From positions 218,434,667-218,463,640 of the forward strand of contig JBOZIK010000001.1 in NCBI GenBank assembly GCA_051453625.1: a stretch of DNA of 28,974 nt, written 5' to 3'. This document shows, one piece after another, positions 21,195 through 28,974 of the stretch (position 1 is the stretch's first letter; every line of letters starts with the position of its first letter). Below the pieces are notes generated by a model. That model saw nothing but the letters and a program-made list of their open reading frames with translations. It was not told the origin of the DNA and did no database searches. Origin of the DNA: Welwitschia mirabilis (taxonomy: Eukaryota > Gnetophyta > Gnetopsida > Welwitschiales). Made by a program: the position numbers and the translations under genes.

Positions 21195-21359
21195 TGCTGA
21201 GAATACTCTTAGACTTTACAATAGTTCTTTTCTCAACTTGAAAAAAACTCTTTGAATATCAAACCTCTCTGAAAACTTAAAAAAGTAATAAAAGTATAAA
21301 CCTTTTAATAAATTTCATATTTCATTTTCTAAAAATTTTAACATGAGCTAGATGTAAAA

Positions 21360-22240
21360 TTCATTTGGAACACCTTCGAAACCCCACTTTACATATGAAA
21401 ATTGCAATAATCCCTATGACATTTCAAACTACATTCAATCTAAAACTGTAGATGATTAAATGCTACCCAAGAAAACTTTAAGGGACTTCATCTAACCTAA
21501 ACACCATAATTCTTATCCTTCACGCTCCTTTCCATATTCTCTTGATCAACACCCTCCACATTTCAATCAAACTACTATCCTGAATTTGAAACACCTTACT
21601 TTCAATAACAGTTTAATCCCACATCTTTCATTACATCTCATGATCCTTATCCTTCAACATCTAATTCCTACCGTTAATTGTCCATCATTTAATAACAACC
21701 TTCATTCATCCCATTTGAGGGGAGAGTAAAAACTTTCATGGATGATCAAAATCAAATTAACTAAGACTATGAAAGAATTTTTGAACAACACTTCTCTTTC
21801 CTAAGTAATATTGAATAAAAGTTACAAGCCCAAATTTAAATCCTCCAACAAATCACCTAAACTAATGCTTAAATCATGGAAAACCCTTAACCAACAAAAA
21901 GAAGATCTTCCTCCAATCCAAGAATGTAAGGGCCTTGGAAATTTTGAAAGGATTAAGGATGGTAAAACTAACAATACTCAAGTCACATACAATGAGAAAG
22001 AAACAAATAAGAATTTAGAGTTTAGAAATGCATTAGTCAATGATCAATTATCTATAAGAAATCTATACTTGGAAATAGGGTTAAACACATTAGAGGATAT
22101 ACCTTAGAGAGTTACACAAAAACAGATGAGTCACTAAGCAACAGCAACAAGTAAAACATTGTCACTTAAACAATCACATAAGGAGGAATTCATTAATGAT
22201 CTTAATGAGGAAGAAAACATCAACAAAGAACCATTTTATT
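21360..22240 (+). pseudogene. gag: Gag-like relic (probably gypsy), cut by a gap
   Basis: The plus strand reads as a stop-interrupted polar protein. Near the start comes TPSKPHFTYENCNNPYD, then a Pro/His/Ser-rich part. From 21739 one frame reads MDDQNQIN*DYERIFEQH followed by SFLSNIE*KLQAQI*ILQQ. The internal stops are TAA where a glutamine codon (CAA) would suit the repeating Gln-rich helical pattern. An overlapping intact 98-codon frame (21811-22107) in another phase contains NQQKEDLPPIQECKGLG. The layout resembles the C-terminal coiled or linker part of plant gypsy gag, but no zinc knuckle is visible before the N run at 22241. Family assignment rests mostly on style and position. Confidence 0.38.
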
Positions 22241-22907
22241 NNNNNNNNNNNNNNNNNNNNNNNNNNNNNNNNNNNNNNNNNNNNNNNNNNNNNNNNNNNN
22301 NNNNNNNNNNNNNNNNNNNNNNNNNNNNNNNNNNNNNNNNNNNNNNNNNNNNNNNNNNNNNNNNNNNNNNNNNNNNNNNNNNNNNNNNNNNNNNNNNNNN
22401 NNNNNNNNNNNNNNNNNNNNNNNNNNNNNNNNNNNNNNNNNNNNNNNNNNNNNNNNNNNNNNNNNNNNNNNNNNNNNNNNNNNNNNNNNNNNNNNNNNNN
22501 NNNNNNNNNNNNNNNNNNNNNNNNNNNNNNNNNNNNNNNNNNNNNNNNNNNNNNNNNNNNNNNNNNNNNNNNNNNNNNNNNNNNNNNNNNNNNNNNNNNN
22601 NNNNNNNNNNNNNNNNNNNNNNNNNNNNNNNNNNNNNNNNNNNNNNNNNNNNNNNNNNNNNNNNNNNNNNNNNNNNNNNNNNNNNNNNNNNNNNNNNNNN
22701 NNNNNNNNNNNNNNNNNNNNNNNNNNNNNNNNNNNNNNNNNNNNNNNNNNNNNNNNNNNNNNNNNNNNNNNNNNNNNNNNNNNNNNNNNNNNNNNNNNNN
22801 NNNNNNNNNNNNNNNNNNNNNNNNNNNNNNNNNNNNNNNNNNNNNNNNNNNNNNNNNNNNNNNNNNNNNNNNNNNNNNNNNNNNNNNNNNNNNNNNNNNN
22901 NNNNNNN
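22241..22907. other. Assembly gap, 667 N
   Basis: No sequence is available. Open frames that span this run are artefacts of reading N as any codon. Confidence 0.99.
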
Positions 22908-23229
22908 CATCTATGAATTTTTGAAACTTATGAACCTAGGTTGATGGTCTTAAACAAAAATAAATAATAAATGATCTCATTATTATTTAAGTAACAGTTG
23001 CAATTAAGTTTACTTATGGGTTTTTAAGGAAGAGTTATGCTTATTTTCAGTGTAATTAAAAAGCACGTTCACTTAAAGTTTTCAATTTTAGAAAAAGTTG
23101 GTTGAAAAGATGGAATCTACCCTTGTGTATGTTTCTTAAGTCTAAAGTTTTTTATGGTAACAAGATTTATCTTGATTAGGCTAATAAGTCAATGACCCCT
23201 CAAATGTGCATTAAAAAATGATGACCTTA

Positions 23230-23303
23230 CCCCCCCCCCTCGCGCGCGCACGCCCCAAACTCCAAAATAATAATAATAATAATAATAATAAAAAATAATA
23301 ATA
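23230..23303. repeat. C-tract, CG alternation and AAT microsatellite (A copy 1)
   Basis: Ten C's from 23230 lead into a CGCGCGCGCA run (23241-23250), then an AAT microsatellite from about 23265 to 23303 with an A-rich interruption. Alternating CG is a classical Z-DNA-forming sequence. Confidence 0.9.
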
Positions 23304-23479
23304 AAAGAGAAAATCTCTTCTTCCAATGCTCATAACATTAATCACTTAATTGTGTTTAGTTAACTACATTGGGGCTAGGGATGCTTATTGGCAATGAAGC
23401 TCTAACGATTCATTTTATAATGTGTTCAACTGCATTGGAGCTATAGATGCTTACTGGCAATGCAACACTGACTCCTTCA

Positions 23480-23934
23480 TACATCAACATACATGTTCTT
23501 AGTTTAAGCTTTTGAATCACATTAAGCATCTATGAATTTTTGAAACTTATGAACCTAGGTTGATGGTCTTAAACAAAAATAAATAATAAATGATCTCATT
23601 ATTNNNNNNNNNNNNNNNNNNNNNNNNNNNNNNNNNNNNNNNNNNNNNNNNNNNNNNNNNNNNNNNNNNNNNNNNNNNNNNNNNNNNNNNNNNNNNNNNN
23701 NNNAAGAGTTATGCTTATTTTGAGTGTAATTAAAGAGAACATTCACTTAAAGGTAAAAGTTGGTTGAAAAGATGGAATCCACCTTTGTGTATGTTTCTTA
23801 AATCTAAAGTTTTTTATGGTAACAAGATTTATCTTACTTAGGCTAATAAGTCAATGACCCCTTAAATGTGCATAAAAAAATGACCATGAGAAGATGAACC
23901 CCCCCCTCCTCCCCCCGCGCCCGCCCCCCGCGAA

Positions 23935-23965
<31 letters not shown>

Positions 23966-24229
23966 GAGAAAATCTCTTCTTCAAATGCTCATAACATTAA
24001 TCACTTAATTGGATTTAGTTAACTACATTAGGGCTATGGATGCTTATTGGTAATGCAGCTCTAATGATCCATTTTATGATGTGTTCAACTGCATTGGGGC
24101 TATCGATGCTTGCTGGTAATGCAACACTGACTCCATACATCAACATACTTAATTTTGTTGGAGGGAGATTTTCATAATACTAGATGCTTAATGTGATTCN
24201 NNNNCTCAAACTAAGAACATGTATGTTGA
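23480..24229. repeat. Inverted repeat arms linking families A and B
   Basis: The end of A copy 1 (about 23480-23529, ending 'cacattaagcatct') is the reverse complement of 24181-24229 ('agatgcttaatgtgattc', five N, then 'aaactaagaacatgtatgtt'). The five N's at 24200-24204 fall where the complementary arm predicts 'aaaag'. The second B copy has the same first part of the arm at 25021 but lacks about 26 bases of it. Confidence 0.8.
23899..23962. repeat. C-tract, CG-rich run and AAT microsatellite (A copy 2)
   Basis: The homologous site in copy 2 has C-runs broken by T and G (23899-23932), then an uninterrupted AAT microsatellite (about 23935-23962). The surrounding duplicated sequence is well conserved, but this segment differs strongly from copy 1. 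Confidence 0.9.
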
Positions 24230-25865
24230 TAAAAACCAGACATAAGGGGGAAAAAGTGGAATCAGAGGCTTTTGGTGTTTTATTGTCTTTTAATTTTCAT
24301 CCTTAGGATTCACTATTATTCCTTGAAATTCGTATAAGTTACTTGGTTAAACTATGCTTATTTGATATTAAGGTCCATTATAAAAACAAAATATAATAAA
24401 GACCAGTAACTTATATAGGTTCTTTCATTTATTCATCAATTAATGAGTAAGTCCATTTTCATTATCCATCTCCATCATGAGAGTTTTTGCAAAGCATGGT
24501 AAGTGGGTATGAAGAGAGGAAATGGAGCTTAATTAATCTACCTTAAAACTAGTTCTAATTTTTCATAAATAAAAAACTTTTAATACATGATTTCATTCTA
24601 TAAATAGAGCATCACTCATCCCTTAAATGTGGATCATACCCAAATATCTCTTAATCTCATAATGAATTACACACCTAATTGAAACAAACAATAAAAAATG
24701 ATGTTGACTAACTATGATACATGGGCATGCCCATTGTACCTTATTAAAAGGATAATAATAAAATATCCTTCAAACCCCCCACGATAGACTTTACATCACA
24801 TAGATGTAATTGAAATTGAAAGATATCTGCATTAATGTTGGAAACTATTTTAGAAAATTCTTAGAACATAACCTTCCACTATCTCAGAAAAAACTTGGAA
24901 TGTTAATTAGAACAATGATCTGGAGAGTGCCAGAACACATAAGTAGGAACAATTATCTAGAGAGTGTCATAACACATAATTGAGANNNNNNNNNNNNNNN
25001 NNNNNNNNNNNNNATAATACTAGATGCTTAATGTGATTCAAAAGCTTAAACAAGAAATAAGGGGAAAAAATGGAATCAGAGGCTTTTGGTGTTTTGTTGT
25101 CTTTTAATTTTCATCCTTAGGATTTGCTATTATTCCTTGAAATTCGTATAAGTTACTTGGTCAAAACTATGCTTATTTGATATTAAGGTTCATTATAAAA
25201 ACAAAATATAATAAAGACCATTAACTTATGTAGGTTCTTTCATTTATTCATCAGTTAATGATTAAGTCCATTTTCATTATCCATCTCCATCATGAGAGTT
25301 TTTTCAAAGCGTGGCAAGTGGGTATGAAGAGAGGAAATGGAGCTTAATTGATCTAAGTTAAANNNNNNNNNNNNNTTTCATAAATAAAAAACTTTCAATA
25401 CATGATTTCATTCTATAAATATAGCATCACTCATCCCTTAAATGTGGATCATACCCAAATATCTCTCAATCTCATAATAACTTATACACCTAATTGAAAC
25501 AAACAACAAAAAATGATGTTAACTACTATGATACATGGGCATGCCCATTGTACCTTATTAAAAGGATAATCATAAAATATCCTTCAAACCCCCTCATAGA
25601 CTTTACATCACATACATGTAATTGAAATTGAAAGATATCTACATTAATGTTGGAAACTATTTTAGAAAATGCTTAGAACATAACCTTCAACTATCTCAGA
25701 AAAAACTTGGAATGTTACTTAGAACAATGATTTGGAGAGTGCCAGAACACATAAGTAGGAACAATTATCTAGAGAATGCCATAACACATAATTGAAAATA
25801 GTTATCTACAGTACTAGGACACATAAATAAGAACAATTATTTGCAGAGTTCCAAGACACACAACT
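24174..25865. repeat. Tandem duplication of repeat family B (about 0.8 kb per copy)
   Basis: Copy 1 (24174-24985) and copy 2 (25014 to about 25792) are highly similar along their length, offset 840 bases at the start and 814 after a 26-base difference. Gaps of 28 N (24986-25013) and 13 N (25363-25375) interrupt them. Both copies contain the palindrome 'gggcatgccc' within 'catgggcatgcccattgta' and, on the minus strand, a TATA-like 'tatttatag'. The composition is LTR-like but no protein is encoded. The pair could be two LTRs brought together or a simple tandem duplication. Confidence 0.85.
25721..25865. repeat. 36-bp minisatellite, about four diverged units
   Basis: Units of about 36 bases start near 25721, 25757, 25793 and 25829. 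Each follows the pattern 'gaacaat.at.t..agag...c...acacata'. B copy 1 holds only about two units (24911-24985) before the gap. The last unit abuts the end of the copia gag relic, and the gag frame's stop codon (25864-25866) lies at the boundary. Confidence 0.75.
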
Positions 25866-26279
25866 AGAAGCCATCGACAACTTCTTTAATAGAATTTAAA
25901 TCTTTATTAGTTTCTTGAATGGACTCTTCTATAAATAGAGCTTGTTGGTTCCGCTTTTTTAATTTTTCTTTCATAAGGTTCCTTGCCCTTTGATAGCAAG
26001 TTATAGCTTCTTCTCCTTCCTTTTGATAATAGAAGCATTTTCCTCCTCTAAAATTTTGTTTTTGATATTTCTTAGCAATCAAAGCATTACTTTGATCCTC
26101 CTCTTAGTCCATTTTTCTAAACTCATCAAGTAGAATAGAAATTATGTTTTCAAGAGTGAATGAAACTTTCTTCAAAGCAAACACAATGTACTTGTATTGT
26201 GTAGGAAGAGTAAGTAACAAAATTGCTTTAGCATCATCATCATTAATCTTTGCATTTATTTCTACAAGCTATGTTAATA
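25864..26279 (-). pseudogene. gag: Decayed Ty1/copia gag, C-terminal half with damaged zinc knuckle
   Basis: Read leftwards from the gap at 26279, the frame gives LVEINAKINDDDAKAILLL, then LPTQYKYIVFAL and TLENIISILLDEFRKMD, the arrangement of the copia gag (UBN2-type) core. After a TAA at 26106-26104 it continues in the same frame to a zinc-knuckle-like segment, KCFYYQKEGEEAITCY. The spacing matches CX2CX4HX4C, but the second Cys is Tyr and the His is Glu, so zinc binding is lost. A basic tail follows (RNLMKEKLKKRNQQALF), then the frame ends at TAG. Protease, integrase and RT, which should follow to the left, are absent; a minisatellite and the B repeats lie there instead. Confidence 0.8.
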
Positions 26280-26741
26280 NNNNNNNNNNNNNNNNNNNNN
26301 NNNNNNNNNNNNNNNNNNNNNNNNNNNNNNNNNNNNNNNNNNNNNNNNNNNNNNNNNNNNNNNNNNNNNNNNNNNNNNNNNNNNNNNNNNNNNNNNNNNN
26401 NNNNNNNNNNNNNNNNNNNNNNNNNNNNNNNNNNNNNNNNNNNNNNNNNNNNNNNNNNNNNNNNNNNNNNNNNNNNNNNNNNNNNNNNNNNNNNNNNNNN
26501 NNNNNNNNNNNNNNNNNNNNNNNNNNNNNNNNNNNNNNNNNNNNNNNNNNNNNNNNNNNNNNNNNNNNNNNNNNNNNNNNNNNNNNNNNNNNNNNNNNNN
26601 NNNNNNNNNNNNNNNNNNNNNNNNNNNNNNNNNNNNNNNNNNNNNNNNNNNNNNNNNNNNNNNNNNNNNNNNNNNNNNNNNNNNNNNNNNNNNNNNNNNN
26701 NNNNNNNNNNNNNNNNNNNNNNNNNNNNNNNNNNNNNNNNN
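26280..26741. other. Assembly gap, 462 N, inside the copia gag
   Basis: The gap separates the N- and C-terminal parts of the gag relic. The frames that cross it are artefacts. Confidence 0.99.
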
Positions 26742-26979
26742 TAAACCAAAAAGATTATTAGGATCATTCCAAAACTCATTTGAACACTTAGATAAATCAG
26801 CATGATGAAGATAATCATTTTTCAAGCTAATACCAATGAGTGAAATAGCTTCTTAATCTACATCTTTCCATTCATCAACCTTTAAAGCATCTTTATGCTT
26901 AAGATAATTTCACTTATACCTTTCCAAACACCTTTGTTAATTAATAATAAACTATGTTTTAACTTTTCAAGCATGAAAG
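26742..26979 (-). pseudogene. gag: Decayed Ty1/copia gag, N-terminal part
   Basis: On the minus strand the stretch reads LKHSLLLINKGVWKGISE and, after a frame change, LKVDEWKDVD*EAISLIGIS, then LKNDYLHHADLSKCSNEFW and NLFGL at the gap edge. The 'trp-x-x-x-asp...ala-ile-x-leu-ile' and 'phe-trp...leu-phe-gly' pattern is that of plant copia gag N-terminal domains. One in-frame stop and at least one frameshift are present. Together with 25864-26279 it forms one gag gene oriented leftwards, with the presumed 5' LTR to the right of about 27.1 kb. Confidence 0.75.
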
Positions 26980-26990
26980 NNNNNNNNNNN

Positions 26991-27094
26991 AAATTTTTTA
27001 GTTTTTTATCCCATTATATCTTTCTTCATTTTCACTTAGTAGGATTTGGCGTTTTTAACCTTCTTTTCATGGATTTTTCTTAAGGAATATTACC
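26991..27094. other. Short leader-like spacer right of the copia gag
   Basis: After 11 N (26980-26990) the sequence is T-rich on the plus strand. On the minus strand it would be the region upstream of gag. I see no clear start codon context or primer-binding site. Confidence 0.35.
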
Positions 27095-27158
27095 ATGAAA
27101 CAATACAAAGGGCATAACATATGCCCATGAAACAATACAAAGGGCATAACATATGCCC
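27095..27158. repeat. Perfect 32-bp tandem duplication containing a palindrome
   Basis: Units 27095-27126 and 27127-27158 are identical. Each ends with GGGCAT, five bases, ATGCCC, an inverted repeat with six-base arms. Identity suggests a very recent duplication. Confidence 0.93.
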
Positions 27159-28600
27159 ACTCTTACCCTTATCCTTTAATAAATAGTTTATTATTTTCTT
27201 TCACAAATAAAAAGTGGTAATTTATAAGATGAGATTGCAACGGATTAAAGGAAAGGAAAAATAGCAATCACAAAAATGTACTTTCATCTATGTCAATCAG
27301 GGTCTACAAGTAAAAGGGAAATTAAACATTTGATCTCTAAGAAATAAATATTATTACCATCAATTTCAAAATTTTTACTATCTCGCAACTATATTGGCTA
27401 TTTATCTAGAAAGCAGTAAGGATGATGACAGATGGGCTTACCATTTTTGCTAAATCCAAAGAAAAAGAATACAAAGTCGATGTCAATCCTGAGATCCAGA
27501 TCTACTCTTTGGATTATGTAGATTTAACTATGATGATGAGCTTGAGCTATGTCATAGCATTGGTAAAGTACACCTTAATGCTCTAGATGTTGATTTTGTA
27601 AGATTGCATTGTATTGATTTTGTACTAGATGCCTTAGTTTACACTATTACAGCCATTGATGTGTTCAACACAATTAATTACAATAGAAATGAAAGTAAGC
27701 CTATGAACGGATCCCTAATATTGTTTAATTATAAGATTCATTGGCATAGATATCTTTAGAAAATAAAATGTCCTTGATGTTCGCCTTCAAAAGGTGCTCC
27801 TCTTCAACATGTCCAGATTAAAATAGACTCCATTTAAGCCCAATCTGCAAACAAAACAAACTAAAATTGCATTAACTAATTAGAAAAAATTTTAAGCCTA
27901 TAAAAGTTTACTTTCACATGGAAGAAATGCAGAGGCTGTATGTCTAGTAATACAATAGCTTTAACATGGCTGAGACTATGAAATAATATTTATCCTCCTT
28001 AGAAAAAGAACTACTAATGACTAAGTCAAGGTTTTAGAACCAATTCTATGTAAAATCTAAGATGCAACTACATTACTAGCTTGATTTTCAAAATATTTGC
28101 TACTAGTTTATGAATCTCGATGGGCTTTACCACAAAATAAGAGAGAAATACTACTAGATTAAAGAAGAAGAAATCAAGATATGGTCTTCAAAAGCTTAAA
28201 TCTGGATTATCTTTTTCTTTTTTACTTTTGATTATTCACATCTACTAGATTTGATCATTTGTTTGATGGATTTTTTTTCTTTTGTAATTAACATGGATCC
28301 ATTCTTTTGAAAGGCTTTGATTATAGGTGAAACCTTGTTGTACTACCAACTTATGCATATATGATAGGGTAGTTTGAGTAGTTTTATAAGTAAATAGATA
28401 GGTAAATTATTAATTTCTATGATAATGGAGAGCTAAGCTAAAAAGAATAGAAACATGTAATCTCCATGATAATTTACAGCATTCTGAATAAATCTGAATA
28501 CCTTACATTTCTGAAGATAACTTCCTGCAAATATTAAGGATGATGTAATAATTAAAAAATTATTAAAGGCCATTATCCATCTAATCATTTTGAAAACTAT
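27159..28600. other. AT-rich DNA, nothing recognised
   Basis: No gene is seen. If the copia gag on the minus strand had a 5' LTR it would lie here, but I could not mark its ends. A patch near 27420-27620 is less AT-rich and reads weakly protein-like in short pieces without a recognisable family. Confidence 0.4.
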
Positions 28601-28974
28601 ATGGATGATCATGCTAACTAAATGCGAACTATAGTCTATCTGGCAGCTGATGTGAATTGATTATGAGGTGGTATCATCTCCTCTATCATCTATACGACCA
28701 GCCAGATGACACTGTTATAATGTCTGTACTAGAAATTTATCTAACTTCTGTCACTTGGATTTTCTATTTTTCCTTGCATGGCCGTTACGGTCTATCCAGG
28801 TCCTTCTGTCTTTATTATTGTCTGTTGAGTCAATAAATAGAGATCTTTCTCTTGACTCCTACTTGTCTTCATTTTGCGCATGAAATTCCCATGACAGGAG
28901 ATCGAAATGTCGAAGATCCATCTTGTAGTTCTAGAGAGATGTTTTATTAGCATTGGGTGACATTTCCTCCATTA
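28601..28974 (+). promoter_or_regulatory. Promoter- or LTR-like segment at the right edge
   Basis: The composition becomes more balanced. 'caataaatagagatc' near 28831-28845 offers a TATA-like element, followed by a pyrimidine-rich 'ctttctcttgactcc' that would suit a plant transcription start, and several ATGs further on. 'tggtatca' at about 28672 matches the first eight bases of a copia primer-binding site but then diverges. It may be the promoter of a gene beyond the edge or part of an LTR; the window ends too soon to tell. Confidence 0.3.

Larger units (their letters stand above)
22908..24160. repeat. Tandem duplication of repeat family A (about 0.6 kb per copy)
   Basis: Copy 1 (22908-23526) and copy 2 (23527-24160) align along their length, the start of copy 2 lying 619 bases after the start of copy 1. 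By eye they differ by several per cent plus indels. Each copy holds a C-rich/CG-rich tract followed by an AAT microsatellite and a 66-bp internal duplication (in copy 1 beginning at 23362 and 23428). Copy 2 is interrupted by 100 N (23604-23703), where copy 1 has only about 45 bases. The true gap is therefore probably shorter than shown. No coding potential is recognised; a non-autonomous transposon or LTR fragment is possible. Confidence 0.88.

Noticed and set aside
22159-22944. Long open frames across the N run on both strands
   Set aside because: They consist almost entirely of unknown bases, so they carry no coding evidence.
22908-25865. Repeat arrays considered as CRISPR
   Set aside because: Units are hundreds of bases long or contiguous minisatellites without unique spacers, and the DNA is eukaryotic.
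26144-26825. Open frames on both strands across the 462-N gap
   Set aside because: They are artefacts of the gap; the real signal is the minus-strand copia gag frame on either side of it.

Overview
The window is a stretch of plant nuclear DNA: very AT-rich, interrupted by runs of N (draft assembly), and dominated by old, heavily mutated LTR retrotransposons. Long introns, large amounts of decayed transposon sequence and few genes would fit a gymnosperm or another large-genome seed plant, but the species cannot be fixed from sequence alone. There are no bacterial-style operons or CRISPR arrays, and no intact protein-coding transposon was found.

Layout. 1-3.6 kb: AT-rich non-coding DNA with weak traces of copia-type leaders or primer-binding sites and one long hairpin. 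3.6-3.9 kb: a small repeat block. 4.2-5.7 kb, minus strand: the only confidently recognised host gene, the 5' part of a plant SCAI-family gene (DUF3550/UPF0682), with two clean exons, a short first intron and a GC-richer upstream region carrying a G-box and a possible uORF. Later exons lie beyond the left edge or inside a long intron. 5.7-16.4 kb: AT-rich sequence with a 56-bp tandem duplication, a poly(A)-tailed non-LTR-like 3' end, a dispersed repeat present twice, several unrecognised decayed coding stretches and a tRNA-like (SINE-type) head. 16.46-17.2 kb: an isolated CpG-retaining island with overlapping open frames, possibly an unrecognised host exon. 17.9-19.34 kb: decayed Ty3/gypsy pol (RT, RNase H, start of integrase) on the plus strand. 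19.35-21.2 kb: LTR-like sequence followed by a possible primer-binding site. 21.36-22.24 kb: gag-like relic. 22.9-25.87 kb: two tandemly duplicated non-coding repeat families (A, A', B, B') joined through an inverted segment and ending in a 36-bp minisatellite. 25.87-26.98 kb, minus strand: decayed Ty1/copia gag with a damaged zinc knuckle. 27-28.97 kb: AT-rich sequence with a 32-bp tandem duplication and, at the right edge, a promoter- or LTR-like segment.

The host gene and the transposon relics do not form a functional system. The most useful leads are the CpG-retaining island at 16.5-17.2 kb, the pol-LTR-gag order with transition-type decay, the A/B repeat complex, and the uORF/start overlap in the SCAI gene. 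Family assignments rest on motif recognition by eye; no database search was run.
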